Part shown: positions 42,511-52,609 of the stretch, piece by piece | Position numbering within the stretch: the stretch's first letter is position 1 | Layout: each line of letters starts with the position of its first letter | Assembly (NCBI RefSeq): GCF_000003195.3 | Contig: NC_012873.2 | Location: forward strand, 22,222,347 to 22,286,346 | Source of the DNA: Sorghum bicolor | Taxonomy: Eukaryota > Streptophyta > Magnoliopsida > Poales > Poaceae | DNA: 64,000 nucleotides | Direction of reading: 5' to 3' | Made by a program: the position numbers and the translations under genes | Notes under the pieces: generated by a model | Databases searched by the model: none | Told to the model about the DNA's origin: nothing | The model's input: only the letters and a program-made list of their open reading frames with translations

Positions 42511-45500
42511 CTATTGGCCTAGCTGCTCGGGCTGATCACCCGCCTGGCCCTGCTGCCCGGACGAAGGGGTCGGGGCCACCGGCGCCTGGCTGGTCGAGAC
42601 CGCAGGCGTCGACCGCCCATCTCCCGCAACGGACGCGCCCGACAACTCCCTGGCCGACTTATCTGAACTCGGCTGGTCTGGGGGAGTGGCCGTTCCGCAC
42701 AGATTGATGTCGCCGATCACTGTCGATGACAAGTGCAGCAGACTACCCCGAAGCTCGTCCGCTTCCTGTGGGCCGACCTCCTTCGGGTACCCCTTCTCCA
42801 GCCTGCTCAAGTCGACCAGGGGGTAGTGGGCGCGCACCATGCTGAGGACGTGCGCGCCGGCAAACTCCCCGGCGTCCTTCACGAACTGCTGGAGCCAGTC
42901 CCACGCCCGTTGCGCCCTCTCGACCGGGGTCAACTGCGGCGCGCGGGGCTGGCTCTCCGGGAGCTCGGGACTGATCAGGTCTAGGACTGGGGACACTCCT
43001 TTCCAGATCCTGCTACAGTTGACCTTCCAGGAGTCCCGGTCCTTGATCAGATCATCCAGGTGCTTCTTGGCGTTCATCTTGAGCACTACAAACGAAACAA
43101 AGCGTTATTTTCGGCATACCAAACAAACAAAGGGGCGACAAGCAGCAGCTAACAAGGCGGCACCCATTACCAGATAATTCCTGGTCCTTTCGACCCAATT
43201 CCTCTCCTGCTCGCCGCCCGGACTCCAGCGCACCGGCGAGCTGTTGGGTGAGCTGCTCCTTCTCTTGTCGGAGGCACGCCACCTCCTCCTCCAAGTCTGC
43301 GTGAATCATAAACTGGTCAGTAAAGCAAACTACACAAGTACGCAAAGCTGCTCGGAGCGTGTGACTAACCTTCTCGCTGCCGGTACTGGTCGGCCAAGCG
43401 ACGAGTGAGGTCGAGACGACGCTCCTCTTGGGCACTCGTCTCGGCCACCTTCTCCCTGACTTCCGACCGCAGCCGGTCTACCTCCGCGGCAAGGGCCTTG
43501 TTCTCGGCCACGACGCCTTCTATCTGGTCAAAGCACCGTTTCCGGTACTTTGCCGTTTTCATTGCGCCCTACAAAGCGAGCATATAACGACCATGCAAGA
43601 CAAGGCATAGAATGTACAGCAGCACAAAAAGTCGCTTACCTTGACTTCGTCGACGAGGCGCTTGGCCGCGCGCTCCACCCTGGCGGCCTCCTCGGTCTCG
43701 GCGAGCTCCTCGTGCCCGATAAAGTGATCCCCGCGTTGGCGCCACACATACACGTGTTGGCGGCCATCACGGGGACGACCCTCAATCTCTTCCACCTCGT
43801 CATCGGAGGCCGCCCGGGTTTCCTCCTCCTGCGCTGCGTCACCCCCGGTGGTGGTCCCAGGCATTACTGGCCCTCGGACCAGACCTGGGGAGCCTGCAGC
43901 CGAAGAGGTTCCTGCTCGGGGCAGCGTGGGGACTTCACTCCCCCCGGCAGGAGGAGGGGTCGGGGATCTTCCCTCCTCTTCTGTGGAGCCAGCTGGGGGA
44001 GCCTCTTCAGCCCTGGTCGGGCTGCCTGTCGTAGTTGGTGCCGCGGTCGGGAGCCCCTCGGTGCTCCCAGGCTCGGCTGCAGCTGTAGGCTGCTCTGTGG
44101 TCTGGGGGGCCGTATCTTCAGCAGCGCGGACAGGCTCCCCCATCCCCTGGCTGGCAGCCTGGCCGGGGTCGACATCCGACGCCGCACTACAGGAACAAAA
44201 GTATAATTAAAAAAAAAGCAAAGAGGAGTCCAAAATACGTAAGTCGAACACTTACAGGTCTGATCGACGGTGGGTCGCGGTGAACCTCCTCCTCGCCCGG
44301 CCGGTCGGCACCTGCGCCCCCATCTCGACAACTTGCGGTGCAGGGGGGTCGCTGGCCACTCGATCAGTAGCGGCCGGCGCATTATCTGGGCGGCTCCGAG
44401 GCCGTCGGACTAACGACGGCGCAGCCTCCTCGTCGTCGTCGTCGTCGTCAACGATCCGCACGAGCCGACGACGCTTCGGCGCTTGGCTGCTCTCCGCCGG
44501 TAGATCTGCCGGCAACATCGGTGTCGGCAAGGGATCTGCCGGCAATGGCCTTTTCCCCGCTACCCTCTCCTCGGTGGTCGGGACGGGGCGGGCTTGTTCC
44601 TCCTCACTGCTGGTGTAACGAGTACACCTAGCAGTATTGCCTTCTGGCAAGTCTTCTCCCGCAGGATTCTCCATCCCCGGTGCCAGTGATACATACACTG
44701 TGCACCGGTCGACATCGCCGATCTGCAAAAGCAACAAAGATGAGTCAGCTACAGACAATATACGAATGCTAAAACAAAATACTCTGCAACATACCTTTGG
44801 TGCTGGTCGGCCTAACTTGAAGGTCTGCACCCGATCACTGCCGCGGATGAAGCCTCCGTCCGCAAAGTTGAACAGCTCGTTCAACAGCCGTTGTACCTCC
44901 GCCTTCTCCAAGATCTCCGGTCGCATCCTGCTCGGGTCCACGCTTCCGGAATACTCGTACGCCGAGTGCACCCTCTTCTGGCAGGGCATCACCCGACGAC
45001 AAATGAAGTTGCCGACCACGCCAAGCCCATCCAGGCGCGACCAGTCGATCAGCTTCATCAGATCCGCCACTTGACCGTCGAACTCCGGGCGGTCGGTCCA
45101 GCTTACCCTCTTCTCGGGAATGTACCCCACGTCGCAGAACGTGGAGCTGCCCGGTTCCTCCCTGACGTAGAACCACTTCCTATACCATTCGGTCAAGGAA
45201 GTGTTCCATGGACAGTGCAGGTAGTGATTCTTCATTCCATCACGGAGGTTGAGGTACACTCCACCTGCAACCTTGGAGCCTCCAACTGCTCCCTTCTTCC
45301 TCAAGCAGAAAAGGTAACGAAAAAGATCGAAGTGCGGCTCTATGCCAACATAGGCCTCGCACAAATGAATAAACGTGGAAATAAGGAGAATTGAGTTCGG
45401 GTGCAGATTGCAAATCCCGATCTCATAATACAGAAGAAGACCTTGGAGAAAAGGATGAACCGGAACCCCAAAGCCCCTCTTAACGAAATCTTCAAACACG

Positions 45501-45682
45501 ACGATCTCACCGGCACGAGGGTCGGGGAAGCTTTCTCCTTCCGGTGCTCTCCAGCCGCCGAGCTCCGAGCTGTGCAGGAGTCCCATGTCGACGAGGTCAC
45601 CGAGGGATTTGGTGGTGCTGCGGGACTTCTTCCACTCCTTGGCCATCAGTTCAGCCCTCTTCTTGGCGTTGCTCTTTGCCAT
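42511..45682 (-). CDS. Antisense gene (aORF) of element C, six exons, intact 933 codons
   Basis: Exons read on the minus strand: 45682-44796 plus base 44795, 44722-44256, 44186-43640, 43568-43370, 43296-43171, 43085-42511. The five introns (44794-44723, 44255-44187, 43639-43569, 43369-43297, 43170-43086) are 69-85 bases, begin GTATGT, GTAAGT, GTAAGC, GTTAGT, GTAATG and end CAG or TAG. Phases fit at every junction, giving 933 residues without a stop. Exon 1 (starts MAKSNAKKRAELMAKEW) carries a Transposase_28-like domain (VVFEDFVKRGFGVPVHPF, CEAYVGIEPHFDLFRYLF, WYRKWFYVREE). Exon 2 has a bipartite basic patch PKRRRLVRI and an aspartate run; exon 3 is proline- and acid-rich; exons 4-5 are coiled coil. 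Nuclear action is inferred; function is unknown. Confidence 0.85.
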
Positions 45683-45791
45683 TGGAGGTGAGAAGTGGAT
45701 TTGGGTTACGAAGATGCAGGTGATTGAAGGAGGCGAAAATGGAAGGCTTGAGGGCAATGGCAGGGTAAGGAGTACAGGCGGAACTGTCAGG

Positions 45792-45800
45792 CTTTTATAA
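45792..45800 (-). promoter_or_regulatory. TATA box of the antisense gene in element C
   Basis: Minus strand GGGTTATAAAAGCC, about 110 bases before the ATG at 45682, leaving a 5' untranslated region of some 80 bases. It gives the antisense gene a promoter of its own, independent of the LTR. Confidence 0.65.
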
Positions 45801-46090
45801 CCCGCAACTCCACCTCTCCCACTTCCCGTATTCTCGGGAAGTGGGCGGGCCATGCGGCGGATGCGGCGTTTCGGTTTATAATGATTATAGACAATTAATG
45901 CGGCGGAGTTTTCGTACCAATTGATGGTTCCCTTTTTCTCAAACCACGCAAAGGGCGGCTGTACAGTTGCCAGGCGCAACTTTTCATGTGTCCATCCGAC
46001 AACCCATCAGGAGGTCTCGTCATGTCAACTTTAACTGAAAAGATCGTTTCAATAAAAAGAAGACAAATATGCCAGAGAGTCAACAGTCCG

Positions 46091-46371
46091 GGGACTGCAC
46101 CGACCACCGAGCACTCGACGCTCGGGGACTGGTCGCCCAGTCTATCAGCTCGGAACTTCAAGGACTGCACCGACCACCGAGCACTCGACGCTCGGGGACT
46201 GGTCGCCTAGTCTATCAGCTCGGAACTTCAAGGACTGCACCGACCACCGAGCACTCGACGCTCGGGGACTGGTCGCCCAGTCTATCAGCTCGGAACTTCA
46301 AAGGCTGCACCGACCACCGAGAACTCGATGCTCCGGGACTGGTCGTACAGTATAGCAACGTAGAATTCTAA
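46091..46371 (+). repeat. 70-bp tandem repeat in the 3' region of element C
   Basis: Four copies, the last one diverged, of a 70-base unit starting GGACTGCACCGACCACCGAG and containing CTCGGGGACTGGTCG. The first three differ at only one or two positions. Tandem repeats in the 3' untranslated region are known in plant Tat/Ogre-type elements and can seed satellite DNA. Confidence 0.92.
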
Positions 46372-46935
46372 GGAGCGCACTTGGTGCTTGGGGACTGGTC
46401 GTCATACTATTATACACCCGGGGACTGGTCGATTAGTCTATTCAATTGCAGACGGACTGGTAAATTCAATTTTTTAGACCTTGCTACAAGGCTCATACTT
46501 CGCCTTCCGGCAAGCTCGGGGACTACATCGGTACGATGCATCTGGCGATGCATCTTAGTTACAGAATTTCTTTGAGGTCTTTTATTTTGACCCTGGCACC
46601 ACGTGCCTACGTCACCTACTACCAGGCTCGGGGACTAAGTGGGCACACTTCACCTTGCGGTGAATATGCTTGCTTTTTTGATGTTTATACCTTTCAAAAA
46701 AGTAAAGTGGGCACACTTCACCAGGAAAGAAATCTTTTTTAATTTAGAGCACCATGCATTCTTCGAACAACTCGCTTCTTCGATGTCAATGTTGATCAAC
46801 TGTCTTTTGAGCTGGTCAAAGAACCGTTGCAACTGTTTTGGTGACTTTCCCACTTATTGAAGACGTCAAGTCTCACAGATCGAAGAAGCTCAAGACGGCG
46901 TGTTACATCACAATACATGGTGCTCGGGGACTAGC
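46372..46935 (+). other. 3' untranslated region of element C with repeated polypurine-like motif
   Basis: No gene. CTCGGGGACT or a near copy recurs (about 46389, 46419, 46516, 46627 and 46923), besides the copies in the 70-bp units; the last stands directly before the 3' LTR in the place of the polypurine tract. GTGGGCACACTTCACC also occurs twice (46639 and 46708). Confidence 0.7.
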
Positions 46936-47395
46936 TGTGGGGGTATAAACCCCTATACCCTTATGGTTAGACTTCGGCCAGGAAGCTTGGCCCATTACGA
47001 GACGAGTTCAAGGCTTGATCCGACAACCTGGAGTTTCGCGCAAGGAAACAAGATGGGGAGATCAAGCAGGATTCTAGTCGGTTAGAATAGGAATTGATAT
47101 CGAATTATCCATGGCAATTGTAACCGACTAGGATTAGTTTCCAGATCTGTAACCCTGCCCTCTAGACTATATAAGGAGGGGCAAGGGACCCCCCTAGGAC
47201 ATACGATTCTCTCAACACAAATCAATACAACCAGACGCAGGACGTAGGTATTACGCCAACTCGGCGGCCGAACCTGGATAAAAAGCTTGTCCGTGTCTTG
47301 CGTCACCATCGAGTTCGTAGTTTGCGCACCGTCTACCGATAAACTACTACCGTGGGTATACCCCAAGGTAGACTGCCGACCAGCTTTCGTCGACA
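46936..47395 (+). repeat. 3' LTR of element C (460 bp)
   Basis: Same length as the 5' LTR with four substitutions; followed by ATGGC, the target duplication, and then by integrase codons of element D. Confidence 0.95.
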
Positions 47396-49471
47396 ATGGC
47401 CATATAGTGCCTCGAATGGAGCCATCTTAATAGTTTGTTGGTAGCTATTATTGTATGAAAATTCTGCTAGAGGCAAGCAGTCATCCCATTTGTCTGGAAA
47501 ATTTAGGGCACATGACCTTAACAGATCTTCTAATGTTTGATTCACCCTTTCAGTTTGCCCACCTGTTTGATGGTGGTAGGCTATACTGTATAAAAGTTTA
47601 GTGCCCAAGGATTTATGTAAGCATTTCCAAAATTGGGAGACAAATTGTGTGCCCCTATCTGACACTATGGTCTTTGGCACCTCGTGTAGACTTAGGATAC
47701 GATCAAAATAAAGTTTGGCATAGGTGGAAGCAGGATATAATATCTTTATAGGTAAGAAGTGTGCTGTTTTGGTAAAACGATCCACAATGACCCAAATAGA
47801 ATCAAAGCCTTTTGCCGTGTTGGGCAATCCCACTATGAAATCCATGCTAATATCATCCCATTTCCATGCTGGAATAGGCAATGGTTGCAACTCTCCAGTA
47901 GATTTGAGATGAATAGCTTTGACCTTTCGGCATGTGTCGCATTGGGCCACATAGCGGGCTATTTCTATCTTCATTTTTGTCCACCAAAACCTCTGCTTCA
48001 GGTCCTGATACATTTTATTGCTCCCTAGATGAATAGAATACCTTGTTGTATGAGCTTCATCCAGGATTTGCTGACGTAGCTCAGGTACCTTTGGAACCAC
48101 TAACCGGTTTTTGAACCAGATTACTCCTGCATCATCCACCATAAAGTTTGTGGGTGCTCTATTAGAAATTTTCTCTTTAAGATATTTCATGCCTTTGTCT
48201 TCTTGTTGTGCCACTATGATTTGAGCTTCAAGATTAAAATCAATCTTTAGATTGGCAAGGCTTCCTTGGGAAATCATTTCTATCCCCAAGTTCTCTAGCT
48301 CTTGGCACAAAGTTATATCTATAAGCGCCACAGTTAAAAAATTACAGTGAGCCTTACGACTGAGGGCATCAACTACTACATTCGCCTTGCCAGGGTGATA
48401 ATGCACCTCAAGATTGTAATATTTGATCAATTCTAGCCACCTACGCTGGCGCATATTAAGTTCAGCTTGAGTGAAAATATACTTCAAGCTCTTATGATCT
48501 GTGTATAGGTGACAAGTGTTCCACAACAGATAGTGGCGCCAGATCTTCAAGGCATGCACTATGGCGGCTAGTTCAAGATCATGGGTCGGGTAATTTTCTT
48601 CATGTGGCTTAAGCTGCCTAGAGGCATATGCAATTACTCGACCCTCTTGCATTAGCACACAGCCTATCCCTATTCCTGATGCGTCACAATAAACATCAAA
48701 GGGCTTCTCAATATCTGGCTGGGCTAACACAAGTGTAGTTGTTAATAACCTTTTCAGAGTTTGGAAGGTCTGCTCACATTCAGACGACCAAACAAATTTT
48801 GTTTGATTTTTGAGCAAGGTCGTAATCGGCTTAGCAACTCTTGAAAAGTCCGGAATGAAACGGCGGTAATATCCCGCCATACCCAGAAAACTACGGACCT
48901 TATGCACTGTAGTCGGGGGCTTCCAATTCAAAACATCTTCTACTTTACCTGGGTCTACAGTGACTCGCTCCGCTGATAATACATGACCCAGGAAATGAAC
49001 TTTGTCTAGCAAGAACTCACATTTGCTGAACTTGGCATATAGTTGATGCTCCCTGAGACGGGTCAACACAATCCTCAGATGTTAAGCATGTTCTTTCTTT
49101 GTTTTGGAGTAGATCAAACTGTCATCAATGAAGACGACCACGAATTTGTCTAGCTCTGGCATGAAGACAGAGTTCATCAAATACATGAAATGGGCTGGTG
49201 CATTGGTCAACCCAAAGGACATCACCAAGTATTCATACAACCCATAACGGGTTGTAAAAGCCGTCTTGGGTACGTCTTCCGGCTTGATTTTGATTTGGTG
49301 GTTCCCCGATCTCAAATCAATCTTTGAGAATACTTTTGCTCCGGCTAAGTGATCAAATAGCAAGTCAATACGGGACAATGGGTACTTGGTTTTAATTGTC
49401 ACCTCATTTAAGGGACGATAATCAACACATAGCCCTAGTCTTTGATCTTTCTTTTTCACAAATAAGGCTGG
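47396..49471 (-). pseudogene. pol of element D: reverse transcriptase, RNase H, integrase core
   Basis: Minus-strand frame with [22 protein letters not shown] and FIDD at about 49121-49132 (followed by S where relatives have I), then RNase H ([29 protein letters not shown]), the integrase zinc domain ([21 protein letters not shown]), and the core [26 protein letters not shown]. It stops in ALYG where element C is inserted. Stops at 49472 (TGA) and 49082 (TAA) break it without changing frame. The long open part 47396-49069 shows slow decay. Confidence 0.92.
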
Positions 49472-50230
49472 TCAACCCCATAGAGATGAACTGGGCTGAA
49501 TAAAACCTTTTTGCAACAACTCTTGTAATTGGGTTTTCAATTCTGCTAGTTCTTTCGGTGCCATTCGATAGGCCCTTCCAGAGATTGGGGCTGTCCCTGG
49601 TTTTAGTTCTATGCTGAACTGGACATCCCGGTCTGGTGGCAGACCTGGTAGGTCCTCAGGAAATACATCCGGAAAATCCCAAACTACCGGAATATTTTCA
49701 ACTTCATTCACATTAGTGGCATGAACTTGCCCAATTGCCCATTTGGGAGTAGCTAATTGGATTAGAAGGTAAGAATTTTCATTGGGCAATGGGATCTTAA
49801 TGGTTCGACGCAAGGTGTCTAGCACAACCCCTCGTTGTGCCATCCAGTTCATGCCTAGTATGACATCAATATCCTGGTCTTTAAGAACAATCATACTAGT
49901 GGGAAAACTATACCCACCAAATTCGATGGGTATCTGGTAAACCATTTCCTTAGAACTCAGTCGTTCTCCTGGCGACTGTATATAGAAATGATCCTTTGTT
50001 TCCCCGATGGGTATGCCATGCTTCATCACAAAGGTGTGGTTGATGAATGTATGAGATGCACCAGAATCGAAAAGCATTAAGGCAGGATGTTTCGCAATAG
50101 GGAACGTACCCATCATTACCGGCTCTCCTTCCGGTATTGTTTCCACCTCTATATGAAACACTTGTCCCACCTTCTTCACAGGTTTACCCCTTTGTGCATT
50201 CTGTCCTTTTTGAGCCCCATTTTTAAACTA
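49472..50230 (-). pseudogene. Protease and start of reverse transcriptase of element D
   Basis: LMLFDSGASHTF carries the catalytic aspartate (codon at about 50066-50068) and DVILGMNWM the second motif; then [14 protein letters not shown] and LKTQLQELLQKGFIQPSSS lead into RT. Open from 50179 to the TGA at 49472. Confidence 0.9.
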
Positions 50231-51319
50231 GATTTGTTGGGGTTGGCCGATGGGTGGCCTTTGGAAAGTGGGGTTATTTTGTCGAGGGTAGGGGCATTCT
50301 TTAGAGAAATGCCCAGGCTTACCACAATTGTAACAAGGATAATTGTGGTTTGGCAGAACAGTAGGACGAACACCTGGAGCATTCGGCTAGCGTGGTGCAG
50401 TGGTGGTGGCAATAGGTCGAGGATAGACCAGCTGCCCGGGTCTATATGGGGAAGGAGGAAAGGGACCACGAAATGGTGGCAGCACTGGAAAGCGTCCGTG
50501 GCCTTGTGGGTGATAAATGATCCTCTGGCGCTTTTGACCGCGACCAGAGAAGGAGGAAGAAGCGGCCTTCTTCTTGGCTTCTTTGTGCTTTCTGTTGTTT
50601 TCTTCCGAGGTGATGGCGATATTAACTGCCTCGTAGTACTTGGCATTCTGGCATGTGGTCATCATAGTTTGAAGCTTTGTATTGAGACCACGCATAAAAC
50701 AGGCCTTTTTCTTTCGGTCAGTATTCACGTGTTCCATGGCATACTGAGAAAGGTGATTGAATTTGGCCACGTATTCCATCACACTTTTGTCGCCTTGTTA
50801 CAAGGCGAGGAATTCTTCCGCTTTCATAGCCACAAGCCCTTCTGGAATATAATGGGCGTGAAACGTGTCCTTGAATTCCGCCCAGGTGACCTGGTGTCAT
50901 GGATTTTGGATAGCAAGGAAATTTTCCCACTAGGCCCCCGCTGCTCCCCGAAGCTGTTGGGCTGCGATGAGCGGCTTTTGAGTCTTTGAACAGCGGATCA
51001 GGCTGAACTTATGCTCTATTGTCCGGAGCTAGTCGTCAGCCTCTAAAGGCTCATCAGCCTTGGTAAACACTAGTGGCCTTGTTTCGGTGAAATCCACATA
51101 CCGAGTTTCTCCTTCTGGATCACGCTGTGCTCGGAGCTTTGGGAGAGGGTGAGGTTGGCGCTGCGCCAATTCGCGCAACAGGCGAGCATTGTTTGTGGTG
51201 GTGCTCAGAAGAACAGCAATTGCATCCGCTAGGGAAGGCGGAGTAGGTGGAGGGTTGGGGATGTCCTCCCCTCCATGAGACGGTCTGGCTCCATCAGATC
51301 CACGTGTGCGCATTGGCAT
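50231..51319 (-). pseudogene. gag of element D
   Basis: Starts MPMRTRGSDGARPSHGG at 51319, just after a TGTAACAG. The capsid region (VDFTETRPLVFTKADEPLEA, GAAGAWWENF, SVMEYVAKFNHLSQYA) is followed by a basic linker and a CCHC knuckle CYNCGKPGHFSKEC near 50294-50335. Stops at about 51029, 50897, 50799, 50387 and 50228, all in one frame. It aligns with gag of element A. Confidence 0.88.
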
Positions 51320-51534
51320 CTGTTACAAGAGTTATATGTACTCATTACCACTTGGAACCCATAACTTAGAAACATAATTTACAAACTCCAACTTGTTTAT
51401 CAAACAATAGTTCAGCAAACCGAAAACAAACAAGAACAACTTTTCAAACTTAAAGAAAAACACTTCGCTACAGACGCAGCCTAACTACGGTAGACTAGGA
51501 ACCCTATAACGACGTCGCCCGCAACCTCACCGAA

Positions 51535-52239
51535 CTAGTCGGTGTGGTCAGAGCCATAGCCTGGGTCGTCGTTATTGTCGCCATGGTCATCCCCCGGATT
51601 ATCATCACCAGAGTCGGATTCCTCTTCGTTCCTGGGTTCTTGGTCGGGCTCTCCATCATCTGCCAACTCTCCGTCAGTGTCCATCTCCCCTTCTCCTGGA
51701 GGTGGATGAAGCTGATGGTATAAGTCGAATGCAATATCGCGGTATTGGATCGCCATGTCACTAACGGTGTCCAGATGATGCGCCAACTCGAGCTTCTCCA
51801 GCTGTAGCTGATCCTCCCGCTGCCATGTGACGTCCCTCTGTGCAATGACAGTGGCTGCCATCTTCATGTACAGATTTTCCGTGTACTTGCTTTTGGTTAA
51901 CTTGCCCTTCATTCGGGTTAGCTCGTGCATATGTGTGCTCTTGGCCTCCTCTTCCCGAGCAATAGCTCCATTTCTTTCTTCCACCAAGCGAGTCAACCTC
52001 ACCTCGGAATTCTCGATGGCTTGTCTTTGATTTGTTAACTGAGCCTTGAGTTCACCAATCTCTATAACATTATACATTCTCTCTCTTGTTACTTCGGCCA
52101 ACTCCGCTGACAACCTTTCCATCTCCTGCTGAGATGGGGAGCGGCTACTGCTAGCTTGATCATTTCTTGGGGCCAACCGGTGTCGAGGCACCCCTTTAGG
52201 AACGGTTCTCTTGCGAGGAGTTTGCTTCCAATGACCCAT
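51535..52239 (-). CDS. ORF0 of element D: intact 234 codons, H3-tail-like start, coiled coil, acidic tail
   Basis: Open from the ATG at 52239, one base after CTCTACAG, to 51535, the only intact protein of D. The N-terminus MGHWKQTPRKRTVPKG followed by VPRHRLA lines up with the H3 tail (KQT, RK, T, K, PR, LA, with one gap). Where element A has lost H3 K4-Q5 and K14, this copy keeps them, and where this copy has lost A7, S10, G12 and G13, element A keeps them. Residues about 35-165 are coiled coil; the last 60 are rich in D and E and end YGSDHTD, like SDHSE in A. The aromatic middle part of A's ORF0 is absent. Function unknown. Confidence 0.8.
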   Translation of the reverse strand: MGHWKQTPRKRTVPKGVPRHRLAPRNDQASSSRSPSQQEMERLSAELAEVTRERMYNVIEIGELKAQLTNQRQAIENSEVRLTRLVEERNGAIAREEEAKSTHMHELTRMKGKLTKSKYTENLYMKMAATVIAQRDVTWQREDQLQLEKLELAHHLDTVSDMAIQYRDIAFDLYHQLHPPPGEGEMDTDGELADDGEPDQEPRNEEESDSGDDNPGDDHGDNNDDPGYGSDHTD

Positions 52240-52595
52240 CCTGTAGAGGGTAAGTTTGGATTAGTAAGGAAAACCTTAAAGGTTAGCAAGAATGGGATTG
52301 AATCTATACAACCCAACCCGACTAAAGAGGAAGGAATTTAACCAAGTGACATATCATGATGCATGCGCGTACTTACGATTCGTAACAAAAATTCATTATA
52401 ACACCCAAAACTTTTACAACATAGGGCTATGCTTTACGTTGCTCCTCCACATGACCTTGAAGATTCTAGTAGAGCCTATAGACAATGGTAAGGTAGAACT
52501 AAAGCACTTCGACTCAAAATAGGCAATTTTATATTATTGAATCCAAATAAGTTTGAAGTTTTTCAAAGGATACAACAGTCATCTTAGCAACGAAT
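52240..52595 (-). other. Leader of element D
   Basis: 356 bases between primer binding site and ORF0, without a gene. Near its end CTTACCCTCTACAG gives a splice-acceptor-like site next to the ORF0 start. Confidence 0.55.
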
Positions 52596-52607
52596 GCTCC
52601 GATACCA
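52596..52607 (-). other. Primer binding site of element D (initiator tRNA-Met type)
   Basis: Minus strand TGGTATCGGAGC, one base from the standard tRNA-Met complement, two bases after the LTR. Confidence 0.87.
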
Positions 52608-52609
52608 GC

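Larger units (their letters stand above)
35410..47395 (+). mobile_element. Element C: young, structurally complete Tat-type retrotransposon
   Basis: 11,986 bp with 460-bp LTRs, tRNA-Arg primer binding site, gag-protease, RT, two RNase H domains, integrase, a convergent antisense gene, a 3' region with tandem repeats and a 3' LTR. ATGGC stands directly before (35405-35409) and after (47396-47400). By eye the LTRs differ at four of 460 positions, which at the commonly used grass rate of 1.3e-8 per site per year suggests roughly 0.3 million years. The second, archaeal-type RNase H and antisense gene identify the Tat lineage. It lies in the integrase of D. Confidence 0.95.

Noticed and set aside
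42511..45682. Captured host gene between pol and 3' LTR of C
   Set aside because: Homologous antisense genes stand in the same place in E and F, with the Transposase_28-like region in all three, so it is an element gene and not a recent host capture.
46091..46371. CRISPR-like regular repeat
   Set aside because: Head-to-tail 70-bp tandem copies without unique spacers in a plant retrotransposon 3' region.
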